The notes: generated by a model from the sequence alone, not told the origin. A stretch of DNA of 64,000 nt from Montifringilla adamsi (GCA_017590115.1 JAGGNK010006559.1:4571642-4635641); one strand, 5' to 3'; shown: positions 12,998 to 24,360, counted from the stretch's first letter. Numbers and translations are program-made.

Positions 12998-13270
12998 ATC
13001 ACAAATTAGTTCAGGCTAGGAGAAGGCTCACAAGGTCCAGGCTTCTGCTCCAAGTACGGCCAGCTGTGAGATTCAGCTCAGGGCTTTGTTCACTCAGGTC
13101 CTGAAAATTCCCAACGATGGAGACTGCACAGCCTCCCCAGGCAACCTGTGTCCCAGCTGTCTGTCCTCAGAGTGAAAACACTTTACCCTTGTAACCAGTG
13201 TGAACTTCTCTCATTTCAACTGGTATCCACTGTCTCTTGGCCTTCCACCACTGAGAAGAGCTTGCAATGA
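12998..13270 (-). mobile_element. CR1 LINE 3' fragment, second tail type
   Basis: Complement of a CR1 3' UTR of a different subtype from the 3.0-kb copy. Recognisable blocks in order are 'CAGGGCTTTGTTCACTCAGG', 'GATGGAGACTGCACAGCCTCC', 'GGCAACCTGTGTCCCAG', 'GTGAAAACACTTTACC', 'GTGAACTTCTCTCATTTCAAC' and 'CACTGTCTCTTGGCCTTCCA', ending near 'GAAGAGCTTGC'. The order places the element on the minus strand, 3' end at the low coordinate. The octamer tail is gone and many substitutions are present, so this looks like an old insertion. No coding capacity. Confidence 0.85.
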
Positions 13271-16200
13271 TGTCACTCTTTCAGTGAAAAGAAAGCACTC
13301 CTCACACTTTTAGCTCTGCTATTTATCTGTTTATGCAAAGTACACTTTGCTCTGTGATTTAGATTGCTGTTTCAGATTTTAACTTTTCTAACAGCATTTG
13401 CCAAAAATTCAAATATAACCAAATCAGAGTGAAAGTGAAAAACAAATCTAAGAATAAAACTTGGGTGGAAAGCTCACCCATGTGATCACATCAAACTTTC
13501 CCTGATGTGCCATGGTGATGGCAGCACTTCAGCACTCATTACTGCATTTCCAGATATCGAAGAAGCATCTCTTTATATAGGTGCAACATGAGAGCCAATT
13601 ATTCATGCAGATTACAAAATAGGCCAAAAAAGCAAGATACATGCTGGAGCAAAGCTATGAGGAACACAGTCTGCTAGTTTTCAGACTCATAGAGTTTTGA
13701 GCAGTGTGTCCATCACAGGAAATATGCTTTGCTTCCTGGCCCCAGAAGCTATTGCTCTCTCAGGCTCCTCAAGGCTCCTTAGCACATCAAAGGACAGCAA
13801 TCCAAATCAGCAGTCACCTTACAGACCTCACTGCTACTCAGTCACCAAATTACCGTGTACCAGTCATGCAGAAGGCTTCTTAACTGCACTCTTAAGCCAT
13901 GCAGCTGAGGAGTAAAAGACATAACCAGAACTAAGAGCAAAGGTAAATGCAGCAGTGCAACAAATGTTCATCCTGCCTAAAAGGTCACATGATATGTGAT
14001 TAATGCCATTATCCTCCAGGACTCTGGAAATTGCCCTGAGACAAGAGCTTCCCAACATAAGCTATGGATCAATAAAAAGGATTAAGCAACAATAGTTCAG
14101 AAACGCTCAAAAGTAAACTATCAGGCTTCATCTCAATTTTTCTCTAAATCTGTCCCTGATAAGAAATTCTTAAGTTTGATGCCCATCTTTTGGTCTCAGG
14201 CTCTTTGCACCAGTGCAAGAATGCAGGTGACGCAGACTGTGCACACTCAAGAGACTGAAAAAGGAGGAGGAGAGGGAGAGAGAGCCAATGTCAACCTTCC
14301 CCCCTCCCCCCCGAAGGGGTGTGTACCAGCTAAACTCAGCCACAATCTGTCAGCAAGTAGCCAGTGCCAGCCCTACGCTCACTCCCACGCCTTACCCCGG
14401 ACAGGGCCATCACCACACCAGGAGCACTCGCCTCGCCCTGGGACAGGACACGCAGCCAGCCCCACTCCCAAATCACATCTGTCTTGTCCCTCAAAACTTA
14501 AGGCTGTGCATAAGTGAGGTTGTCACCACACAAGTGAGAGGTGAAGCAAGTTGTTTTCCCTAATTAAACCTATTAGTAGTAACGAGTCACTCCTGCTAGG
14601 TCTAAATAGCTCAGAGATAAATCCCAAGGCTGCTAAGCTGCCAACCTCCCCTCAGTGCTCAGAGGCTGCTTTTTTACTCCTACAGACAACACTGGGTAAA
14701 TACTACCACCTCCAACCACGCTCCTGGAGCAGATCTCCAGGTTGATATGTTCAAAGCAAATGTTTTCCCTGCAGCTGTCCAGTCACCTTTGTTGAAAGCC
14801 CAAAGTGCTAAAACCTCCTCCTCAGGGAGCAACAGCAGAAGCCCCCAGAAGAATATTCTGCAGGTCTGGCATCTGCACACAAGGAAAGAGTGCGACCCTG
14901 ACAGAGCTTTGCACTTTTTAATTTTAAAAAAAGAAACCCCACCAGAGACTACTTGGAATGGAAGAACTTTTCATGGAAAATTCTTCTATAATATTTAATG
15001 CAAACACATCATCAACACATCATCTCTTAGAAGTTCACACCACAGGCAACACCGGTATTAGGAACAGTAAGAAGAACGACACAGTGCTTTTCTGAAAAGC
15101 CATCCAATGAATCTGCTGTCTGAACTGTTTGCACAAACAACTGAATAAGCCAGAAAAGAAAAATTAAAATGTTCTAAGCTGTTGCTTCACAGCATGTCTT
15201 ACAGAAAAGTAATTTGAAAGTTATTACAAAGACAATAACACTCAATCTCATAACTTGACACTATTTCAAATTAATCCAGAGCATGTTAATTCCTTCACCT
15301 TTGCCAGTGATAAAACAGAATAAGAAAAAAAAAAACCACTCCATCAAAAATAATTTGAAATTTAGTAAGCTTTGCCTGTTACATTGACAAAACCAACACT
15401 GCAAAAATAGCCTTAGCTTTCATCAAGCACAACTTCCAATACATAACATCATTCCTCTTTCTCCCAGGCAAGTAGACGTAAGAGAAATTCATTTTGCAGA
15501 CTCACCAAAATTATCCATATTCCAGGAGGCAGCCGTTCATCCAGTTTGTGAAGTCCATGGTTTCAGCATAGTCATGGCCATCAGCAGGAAAATGAAGAGA
15601 AAAAGAAGAAAAAAAAAACTTCATGAGATTTAATGAACAAATACAACACTACTGCTTTGTGTTAAGTCTGCATTACAAGACAGTTTCAGGTAACTCACTA
15701 AATGGACTGAACATAAACAACCCTCCACTCTTCAATTTACTCTAGAAAGAAATAAAAGACCCCCACAATATCAATGTTAATAAAATAATTACAGTCTAAT
15801 AAAGATCTGTCAAGGCTGACCTCAGAAGGAACATTTTGTGAGGGGAGGAAAATATCTTTTTTAAGAAAGAAAAACCCTTCTACTTTACTTCCCCCATCAG
15901 GCAGTAACAGGTGTGCAATATCACAAATAGAAAAAGGTATATTATTTTCTCTTATACTGCTGACATTTCAAAATCCTTGATGAGGAGATGTAACATTTGG
16001 CAAGGAAGTAAGGCAAAGCCACCACAGTGACTGCTCAGTTTCAGAATCCTCAGTCAAGGATGGGGGATTGGCAATTCATTCTCTGCAAGTAAGGGGGCCT
16101 GCAGCCTACCCCACAGCTGAGTATCTATGCACTATTACACATCTGCAAACCATCAAGAACACCCAAGCTGAAACAACTTTTTTTTTTTTTTCAGTTTGGA

Positions 16201-16369
16201 CTTTGAACAGTGTCTGAGTGACCAAACTCAGTGTGTCACTTCTCTCCTACTAATAAAAACCCAAGAAAGAATTTTACAGCTTTCCCAGGCTCAGCATTGA
16301 TTTCTTTTGGCAACTGTTCCGAAACAGTCGACCAATTTAGCATTCCAGGTTTTTTGCTTTTCTGTTTGG

Positions 16370-16394
16370 TTTTTTTTTTTTTTTTTTTTTTTTT
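16370..16394 (+). repeat. Poly(T) run, 25 nt
   Basis: Uninterrupted run of 25 thymines preceded by a T-rich stretch. Simple sequence; could equally be read as poly(A) on the minus strand, but no retroposon body is recognisable beside it. Confidence 0.92.
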
Positions 16395-17867
16395 ATTAAT
16401 CCTTTGGAGACAAAATGCTTCCAAGAGATCAGTACAAAATACCAATTGCTATGGGTTAACCTAAACAAACTGCATGTGTGTATGTAAGGGCAGACAAAGG
16501 CATGCTCTTCTTTTGACTAGAGAAATCAATTGCATGTGCAAGTTCAGGAAGTGCACAAGGTCCTGAGTGCAGGCAAGGAGAGTGCTGAAGCTTGTGCTGG
16601 GAGGAAAGGAGGCAGTGAAGGAAATGCTGTCATCATCTCCCAGGAGCTCTGTGACCATCACATTCATCAGCAAGCCAAGGCTGACAAGATGTCAAAAAGC
16701 CAGAGGCCATTGCAAAGTCCCTTCCAACAGACTGGGATGTATCTTCTCAGTTCACATGTTTCAACCATCCAAATTCTCCAAACCAACTATTCTCAGGAAC
16801 ACTCATCCTCACAACTCAATGCTCTTCTGCTGGGTCCCAGTAAAGGGACTTTCATTTTCACCTCCATAAATCTCAAGCCAACTCAGGAGCACAGTGAGCC
16901 ACCAGCACAGCCCCTGATGTGGTTTCCATTTGATCTCTGCAGAAACTATGCCATATGAAGGCAAATTTATCTGTTGGTGTCAAAAAAGAAAACGAAACTG
17001 GCATAAGCAACTAATTTGCAGCTCCCCCCTACTCGATGGATAATGGCTCATGAGTTACCTCCTCCTCAGCCTTCACGGCTCATTTATAAGACAGCACGAA
17101 AGGCTGCAGAAAAAGGAAGATGATTGCTCACATATTTATCACTTTGCTAGCAAACAACTTTTTTTTGTTGTTGTTGCTGTTTTTGTCGGAGTGTTTTTAC
17201 AGTAGAAGCCATTCCAGTCCCTTCAAGCAAAGAATATTGGAGAGGAAAGAGAAAGGAGATTGCAAAAGATTTGCCTTCATTTCTGATTTCTCTTGTCAGT
17301 CTTGTGTACCCCAGTCCTTCCCCAGAGCTGCAACCATGCCCCACTACTGTCACTGTGACTGTAGTTACAGATTGCCCTCAAGATATTACCTGTCTTTTAC
17401 CTCTGCAAGGGAAGCTGAAATTACTGGGAGAACATTTTTACTGGAGCAGACCCGACTCCAAGGTGCTCCCAAGGACTGTAAAAAGGCCATTAAGTCACCT
17501 GACTGCACGGAACTTCATAATAAGGAAAGTGAGATTTTGATGGTGGCATGGAGCAAGCTTAACATTAACGAATTTATCAGGATAGGCGAGGTCACATGAA
17601 AGCAGATGTTGAGTAGGTGGGAATGGCGGGAAACATGGTGTGCAAAAACACGAGGAAGGAACAAAACAAAAATGTATGGATGACTCAGAGCTGGCAGAAT
17701 TCGTGCAGGAGAGCTGCTGAACTGGTTTATTTAGAATGGGGAGGGGACAGGAGAGCAGCGTGTCCATTGACAACACTGCAGATACACTTCTGAGTGAAAA
17801 CAAGAGGTGGTTGTTGAAGTTTGACACGTTATAAGGGGCAGAGTTCCATTATCAGCTCAGAAGGTTT

Positions 17868-17883
17868 GGGGGGGCGGGGGGGG
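17868..17883 (+). repeat. G-rich run, G7-C-G8
   Basis: Seven G, one C, then eight G. Short guanine-rich tract in AT-rich surroundings; could fold as a G-quadruplex by splitting the runs, but does not fit the standard four-run spacing. Confidence 0.85.
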
Positions 17884-18282
17884 AAAGATTACAATATGCC
17901 ATAATGGGATGGATGAATGAATGAGATGTAAATTGCCTTGAGAATTGTAGCAGCATCCACTGCCTCCACCACATGCCAGTTGCTTGGGTCAGAGGGAGGA
18001 GAAATACATAAGAGCAAGACCACAGGGACATTCTGCATTTCCCCTGCTCCTTTTCACATACTATTTTTGCATGACACTGGTTATGAAACTGAAAACGTTG
18101 GTTCAGCTTCAGGCAGCAATTTTAGGGTCAATTGCTTCTTCACCAGACACTGAAATCACAATTTGTCAAGCATCAAATTAACTGTGAACGTTTTAGGGGA
18201 CAGTGAACTTGAGTTATGCATTATTATTGGGTCCCCTTCCTCAAAAACCTATCTTGTAATCCCTCTTGATATGGCAGGGGCC

Positions 18283-18299
18283 TTTTTTTTTTTTTTTTT
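18283..18299 (+). repeat. Poly(T) run, 17 nt
   Basis: Uninterrupted thymine homopolymer in AT-rich sequence, with no associated element recognised. Confidence 0.88.
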
Positions 18300-21200
18300 G
18301 CTAGAATCACACTTTAAGATGAACTCTGCAATTACACTACTTGCTTTTTGCTCCATCAACTCATTCCTGACTGTTATGCACTCTTGAAAGTACAGATCTC
18401 AAGTGGTGGAATACGCTTTCAAAACCATGTGAAGCGTTTTATCAATTTATCACAAGAGTACATCAATATAGCTTTTCCAGCTGAAAGCGTTTAAAAGTTT
18501 CCTGAAAACTTTTATAGTTCAGCTTGGACCCACTCCTAATCCACAGACAGGTTAAAATACCCATCTGGCACCAGCACAGCACAAAATAAGTAAGCAATAA
18601 AGCCTCAGTGAGGTTAGCTGTCCAACAAAGCCCCAGTACCCAGGGCTGTGCATCCTTCCCTAATTCTGTCAGTACAACACAGAACAACTACAAGCTTTGG
18701 TGCTGCAACTGATATCACTCTGTATTCAGGTGAATCAAACTGGTGTTTAAACATCATTCCAGCCAATGCCCCAGCAGGCTAGGAAAGATGGAAGCTAGTG
18801 GAAATTGGAAAGTCATTGCTGGGAGCGAGGTCAGATTTGGATTTATTGTGTCACCTTCAGTAGCAATTCTGGGTCAGAATCAAACTTTTATATTTTACTC
18901 TTCTATGCAAATGTTAGAGAGTGAATATGAAAAATGTATTATTTAAAACAGAAAAAAAAAAAAAGTCCATCAATATTCTCCCAGTCTTATAGGTCTGCAG
19001 TTAATTTAAATGAGAAGTGATATTTCGTATCCAGGTGGGATGCTCATAAATCTTTTGGACATATGTGAGTTAAGATGAAGAAAAATATGACATCAGCAGT
19101 GCTGTGAAGATTTTGCATTTAAGTGATACATGACAAAGCTGAGTTTGGTTTGTTGGGCCTCCATTTCAGTTCTACCTCCCCAGCCTGGTATCTGACCATT
19201 GAGGAGCTTGCGAAAGCTTACCACACCACGAGCCATGAGCTATGCAGCTGAAAATTCCACTTGCCTTCAGTAAACAAAGGCAGCATTAAACATCAGCACT
19301 ATCAAAATTTCCCCTTTACCCCTGAAATACAAAGCCCAAGTGCTGTTTGAGTGTCACCAAACACAAGCTGTACTAAGTCCTCAGAAGGTGAGGAACTTCA
19401 GGTCTGTCTCAGCAAGGTTTCATAGTTTCACCCAAGAACACGTCTGTGGAAAAGCTGTACACCTGCATGCAAATAAAGACATACATAAACATAGCACATG
19501 TATGTAAACACAAATGCGTCATGCATATGTATAAACGATGTATAATTGATATAGAGTGGCTCAGCACCCAGCAGGTGGCACTCATACCCTGAGCTCCAGA
19601 GGCTGGAGCGCGGTGGAAGGCTGGGACTCCTCACTGCTCTACAGGAGGCACCATCTCACTGAGAGGTAAAACCACCACGGGCACAAAAGCACTCACCACC
19701 CTTTTGCAAGGCCTGATGTGTCAAGTCCAGCATCTGGGCCAAAATCCCATTTAGCTTACTGGCCAGGCACCCCCTCCATTAATTCCCCCGGCAGCTGCAA
19801 GGCTCCCCCTTGACTGCTGCTGATTCTCAAGTGCTCTTGCAGCCTTTCCAGAGGAGCAGCATTTTGGGCACTGAAAGGGTCCTGGAATATTTTCCATATA
19901 GAAGCTTCACATTATGACATCAAGAACAATACAACTAAATGTAAAGCTTCCTTCAGACTTCATCACTTCTTTTCTCTGTTTGACACACCCAACTAGCTTC
20001 CAATTAGTCCCACTAATAATTTGGGCTTTTGAAGATCTTATGAATGAGCAAATCAGAACTGGCAGAGGAAATGCTGTTTTCCTTTGATTAAAATTAAAGA
20101 CTTGTTTTCACCCTAGACTTAAGTGTCACTATCATATGTACATTCTTAATACACCTCCTTCTAAAGCTGAGTGGTGCTTCAACTTCAGCTGAGTGGGTTT
20201 GTTTTTAAAAAAATATTTTCCTTTCCAATTCAATATTCCACCCATCTCCCTTCCTTCTTAAAAAAAAAAAAAAAATTAAAAAAAACCAATAAAATCAGTT
20301 TAGAAGCATCAATTTGAAAACATCAGCTCTTTGTGGAACAGTGCTGTTCCCTGTTACGAGAATGCTTCATGTCAGATTGAAAGATACCTTTCCAAGGTCA
20401 TTTCATGTTCCAATGGGTTTGTTATGGAGTTGTGGAATGGCAGATAAGGTTGCATGAGATAGTAAAGTGCCTTCCTAAGCTAGTTCTGGGCAGTAATGTG
20501 CAACCAATATTTGAGCAAGGGACTTCAAGAAACTTCATATGCTGAAATAAATGCTGCTGCAGGAAGGACAGAAGTAGTACTGCGATAATGATAATCTGTT
20601 TCCCAAATAAAAAAAAAAAAAGAAAAGAAAAAAGGCCATTTTCTTGACAAGTTTGCACAAACTGCACACATTTATGGCACTTGGCAAAGTTTGGGTGCTT
20701 CTAGGAACATTAGGGGGTGTCTCTTCAGCAAGTTAAAATACCCAACCCTGTGTAATAATGAGGATTTGATGATAAAAACTGCTCAATTCAGAATCAATAG
20801 TGATGCCTTCAAATTGCAAGAACAAGGGTACAAGAGTTGCTCCCTATTAAGTACCAGGAACAATAATTTACAAGGTTAAAAAGGGGGGAGGGGAAAAAAA
20901 AAGGTGCATATCTAAGAACAGTTCTTTGAAAGTCTTGTAGTTACAAGTGTGAGGAATGATGAGCCAGTATTTTTAGACTGCTTCTAACAGATCCCAAAAA
21001 TGGAGGAAACCATAAAACAGTATCCTCTTAGCAAGCTTTTAATACTGCCTGAGCCTATCCCAAACTCTGAAAAAAGGTAAGCATCTGGCAGCACACTGAA
21101 TTGCGTGCCACCATTTCAGTCATCATACTAGGGACTAAATCCTTCCCTGGAAGTAACAGAGGAACAAACATGCAAACTCCAGAGAGAAGCGGGTGAAAAG

Positions 21201-21716
21201 ATCCTCCTGACAAATGGTTAGCTACATCTTAACGTGGTTTAAGGCTTGATGAAGGATCACCCATTTGGAATATAAAAATACAAGTATTTGGCATGGAAAC
21301 AGCCGTAACAAAAGGGTAGGGGAGCCTGAGGGGGTGTTTTTTCAAGTCCCAAATGAGCATTTTGGGGGTCCAACAGCATGACAGGAAAAAGATTAGAAAA
21401 ATGGCCACCCAGCACAGAACTATGCACAAAATGCAGAGTTTCGGCGCTTCCAGTTCTGCATTGCACCCTGCGCTCCCAGCCCCCCGCATTCCCACAGGCT
21501 CCCAAACGCTCCCGGCTCCCCCACGCCGCTGTCCACTGCCGGGGAGCGGGGGGGGCTGCGGTCCCTCGGCGCTATCTGCAGCCACCCCCGGGGCTCCATT
21601 ACTACTACTTTTCATTTTCCTGCTAGGATCACTTTTCTAATGAATTGCTGTTACTACAGAAATGTAAATGTCACCAGCTGAGTAGTTCGGGGCTTTTTTA
21701 AACATCCGAAAAGGTA

Positions 21717-21743
21717 GGGGAAATGGGGGGAGGGGACGTGGGG
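21717..21743 (+). promoter_or_regulatory. Canonical G-quadruplex motif
   Basis: Four guanine runs on the plus strand (21717-21720, 21725-21730, 21732-21735, 21740-21743) are separated by loops of 4, 1 and 4 bases. This satisfies the standard intramolecular G-quadruplex pattern with four tetrads possible. It lies in the AT-richer gap of the CpG island, about 0.8 kb downstream of the minus-strand donor. The motif is seen directly; folding and function are inference. Confidence 0.7.
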
Positions 21744-22523
21744 AACACCTCATTAATATCCACTATTAAACATTTTTAACGCTAAAGCAGCACCGACCCC
21801 GCCGCCCGCAAAACCTTGCGGCTTCATCACGACTGGCCCCAAGCCCCAAAAAGGGGCTTCAGCGCCTCATCAGCACCGACTGGGTTTACCAGCGGATGCT
21901 CCCCCGGCCGCGCTCCGGCTTGCGCAGCGCGGCCCCTCCGCGCCCCCGCAACCCGCCCCCGCCGCGCACCGCGCGCAACTTTGCGGGCGCCGCCGCGTCC
22001 CAGCGCCCGGGCTGGTCTTCCGCGGGAGATGCTGCGCTCCGCGGAGGGCAGAAAGGCGAGAAGGGCGGCTGAGGGACAGGGTCTGGCAGGAGCCATAGCC
22101 CGCCTGCGGCACTCCCGCACCGCACCGCCGGGCGCCGCGCATCCCGCGCCGCGGGCAGCAAGCCCGCCCCGCCACCGGAGCGGGGGCAAACCCTGCCCGG
22201 GGACCCACGGCAAGGACGAGTGGGGGCACGGGACTGCCAAAAGGAGAAAGGCGGAGAGGGGAATGGAAACAGGCGAAGAGGCGCCCCCGCGCCGCAGCCC
22301 CGCCGCCCCAGCCCTGCCTCCCCGCGCAGCGGCGCGGAGCGATGCGCAGCGGCAGCGCGCCCCGCGGGGCAGCGCACGCCCCTCGGCCCTCCCCGCTGAC
22401 CTCGAGCCAAGGACAGCTCGGCGGCCCCGCTGCGCATCGCGACCCACGGGCCCCGCTGAGCGGAGCCAGGCCAGGGCGGCAGCAAGGGCGGCCGGGGAAG
22501 CGAGGGGAGCGGGGGCTCCTCAC

Positions 22524-22700
22524 CTGAGCCTGTCCCGGGAGGTGCTCTCCGCCGCCGCTGCGGGAGGGACGCGGCTCCTGCCTCTCGCCACGAAGAAGGC
22601 TGGTCCGGACAGCCCCGGCCCGGCGAAGTTACGCGCCGTCGCGGAGCCGGGCTCCCACCTGCAGCGCCCGTCAGACTCCGGCAGCCGGCACGGCACGGCT
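22524..22700 (-). ncRNA. Putative non-coding first exon (5' UTR or lncRNA)
   Basis: Reading the minus strand, the sequence ends with GGCTCAG|GTGAGGAG, a very good match to the vertebrate 5' splice donor, so the exon end is 22524. A weaker donor (CTGCAG|GTGGGA) lies about 135 bases further upstream near 22658. Upstream on the same strand are GC boxes and a CCAAT box at 22742-22746, at a suitable distance for initiation around 22650-22700; the start given is approximate. The segment contains no ATG, so it would be an untranslated exon of a coding gene or part of a lncRNA. No second exon could be assigned with confidence in the 22 kb downstream, implying a long first intron. Direct evidence is the donor, the promoter boxes and the CpG context; transcription itself is inferred. 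Confidence 0.45.
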
Positions 22701-22720
22701 CGGCTCGGCACCGCACGGCT
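22686..22720 (+). repeat. CGGCA/CGGCT pentamer repeat in promoter
   Basis: Seven tandem pentamers: CGGCA, CGGCA, CGGCT, CGGCT, CGGCA, CCGCA, CGGCT. The array lies between the CCAAT/GC-box cluster and the inferred minus-strand first exon, where it would set the spacing of promoter elements or fall in the transcript start. Tandem arrays in such positions are prone to length variation between individuals. Confidence 0.9.
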
Positions 22721-22722
22721 CA

Positions 22723-22746
22723 GCCCGCCCCCCTCCTCCCCATTGG
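22723..22746 (-). promoter_or_regulatory. CCAAT box and GC box, minus orientation
   Basis: The complement of CATTGG at 22741-22746 gives CCAAT preceded by CT. Complement of the C-rich run at 22723-22740 gives a GGGGCGGG-type Sp1/KLF site. Together, in this order, they form a typical TATA-less promoter module for transcription on the minus strand, upstream of the donor-bounded exon ending at 22524. Sequence match only; no binding data. Confidence 0.55.
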
Positions 22747-22759
22747 AGCCGCCGCCGCC

Positions 22760-22853
22760 CCGCCTCCGCCCGCCCGCCCGGAGCGCCCGCGGGGGCGGCG
22801 GTGGGCAGCGCGCTCCGGGACCCTCCTGCCCGCGGGGCTGGCGGCCGGGGCAG
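22760..22853 (+). ncRNA. Putative non-coding first exon, plus strand
   Basis: The plus strand reads GGGGCAG|GTGAGGG at 22847-22860, a strong consensus 5' splice donor with exon end at 22853. The 100 bases upstream are GC-box rich and contain no ATG, so the exon would be untranslated. The start is a rough estimate from the GC-box cluster. A second plus-strand donor (CACAGG|GTGAGT) occurs at 23138, just outside the dense island, and could end an alternative longer first exon. No downstream plus-strand exon could be recognised in the remaining 41 kb. A divergent promoter-associated lncRNA or a gene with a very long first intron would both fit. Confidence 0.35.
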
Positions 22854-24249
22854 GTGAGGGATGCGATCCTCACCGGATCCTCTTGCCACCCCACCACGGT
22901 CCCTGGTTTGGCTTGGTTTTTTGATTTTTTTTTTTTTTTCTTTTCTGTGGGAAGAAGGAAAGTACTAAAAGCGGGTCCGTGAGGCTACTTTATGCCGATG
23001 TTTCGTGTTGTTAGGCTTACGCTGAGCTCGTTGCCGCAGCAGGCGCTGAGAGGCTTTGATGCCGCCCGGCCCGAACCATTTGAACATGGTCATTAATGAC
23101 CCCAGCAGGCAGCGGCCGCTCAGGCAGGATGTCACAGGGTGAGTAGTCCGTGACAGATTCAGGGAAACCACAAACTTTTGTGCAACAGCTAGAGGATAGG
23201 GCCGGTTGGGCTTCCCGAGGGCTTCCCGAGCAATACTACCCAAAAAAAGCCTGAGCACCTCATCCTTTCAGTCTGTTTTTGTATTTAAATTATAGGTAGC
23301 CCCTTCACAAGTGCACTCTAGACACATAGAAGGACAGCATTTGGAAGCTGTGGGACAGAAACAAGAATACAGCTGCACTGGCAGGAGTTTGAAAAAGCAG
23401 TTTCCAAATAGTAGAAATTCCCCCTTAAATTTGGGAGCAGCCACCCTGAAATTCTGGGGAAGTGAGGTTGCAGTTCCTGGGAACACAGCTGTATCAAGAC
23501 AGGAAATTTTCAGCCACATTTGGGGGTGATGGGAATACCCATACAGTAGTGAGAATTTCCTGGACCTAAGCATACAGAGGAAGAACCAGAACCACTCTCA
23601 GTTGACTTGTCTTTGGCAAAATGGTAGTGAGATGTCCCTCCAGACAAGCGGAAGACTGTTCCCAGACCAGGAGCTTTGGATGTCATGCCTAAGTCATTAA
23701 CACCAAGATTATACCTGACCCTGCCAAGGTTTGTAAATCACGCCGAGGCTGACTTATCCCCCGTGGGAGGCAGCCAGAACTGCTGCATTTAGAAAGCCTG
23801 CTGGCTGCGCAGTGCCCAGCAAATCCCGCTGCTCGGCAGCAGGGAAGGCCGTCTCCCTTCCCGGAGGAGGCAAGCGACAGGGCAGGGAGGGCTGTGTCCC
23901 GCAGGCTACAGTGCAAGGCAGTGGTAGGAAGGGCTGTGGCGTCCCTTGGCTTCCAGCCAGCAGCCCCTGCTGGCACCTCTGCCTGAAGTTTGCCCACAGT
24001 GCAAATAATTGCTGAGATCCATCACATGCAGTCTTAAGAGTTCAAAGGATACCCGTGGGGGAGATCTGCTTGGGAGGTGGGGCACGGTGTGCCAGCTACC
24101 AGTGGCAAAGGTTGAAGTTCCAATGGGAAAGTTTTGTTCAGCACATGAGATAATTTTCTCTGATAAGTTATGCTTAGGTCGGCTTAGAGAGAACATCCTG
24201 CTATTGAAGGGAGTTGTGTGGCAAGCAAATTTCCTGGGCGCCTGCATTT

Positions 24250-24360
24250 GTGGTTTTTTTTTTAAATTTGGTTTTGGTTTGGTGTTTGGGGGGTTTTTTT
24301 TTTTTGTTTTTTTTTTGTTTGTTTGTTTTTTTGGGGGTTTTTTTTGTTTTGTTTTTTTTT
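24250..24360 (+). repeat. T/G-rich low-complexity tract, 110 bp
   Basis: Long T runs broken by single G, TTTG repeats and two larger guanine blocks (six and five G). The longest of the recurrent T/G tracts in this window. It creates spurious hydrophobic open frames (Phe/Gly/Val-rich) that should not be read as protein. Confidence 0.88.

Larger units (their letters stand above)
13271..21439. other. Non-coding stretch, no gene recognised
   Basis: About 8 kb of AT-rich DNA with homopolymers at 16370 and 18283, a G-rich run at 17868 and a candidate minus-strand splice donor near 15514 (discussed in findings). Plus-strand open frames at 16530-16958 and 17120-17599 (142 and 159 codons) show nothing I recognise and have no splice context. 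If a minus-strand transcript starts at 22.7 kb, this is intron 1. The transition to the CpG island begins near 21.44 kb. Confidence 0.5.
21440..22880. promoter_or_regulatory. CpG island promoter, probably divergent
   Basis: GC content and CpG frequency rise abruptly near 21.44 kb, dip in an AT-richer gap at about 21.60-21.78 kb, and stay very high from about 21.78 to 22.87 kb before falling back. CpG retention in an otherwise CpG-poor region is the usual mark of a germline-unmethylated vertebrate promoter. The dense part contains two TGCGCA half-sites of the NRF1 type (near 22341 and 22432), many GC boxes around 22724-22800, and a CCAAT box in minus orientation at 22742-22746. No TATA box is evident in the core. 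Consensus 5' splice donors point outward on both strands (minus exon end 22524, plus exon end 22853), which suggests two divergent transcripts. Long open frames in the island, up to 388 codons, reflect the rarity of stop codons in such GC-rich DNA. The gene served cannot be named from this window. Confidence 0.88.

Noticed and set aside
21816..22982. 388-codon plus-strand frame across the CpG island, with equally long minus-strand frames (206-276 codons)
   Set aside because: All frames are open because GC-rich DNA lacks stop codons. Translations are Arg/Ala/Pro/Gly-rich without domains, the frames overlap each other on both strands, and consensus donors interrupt the region.
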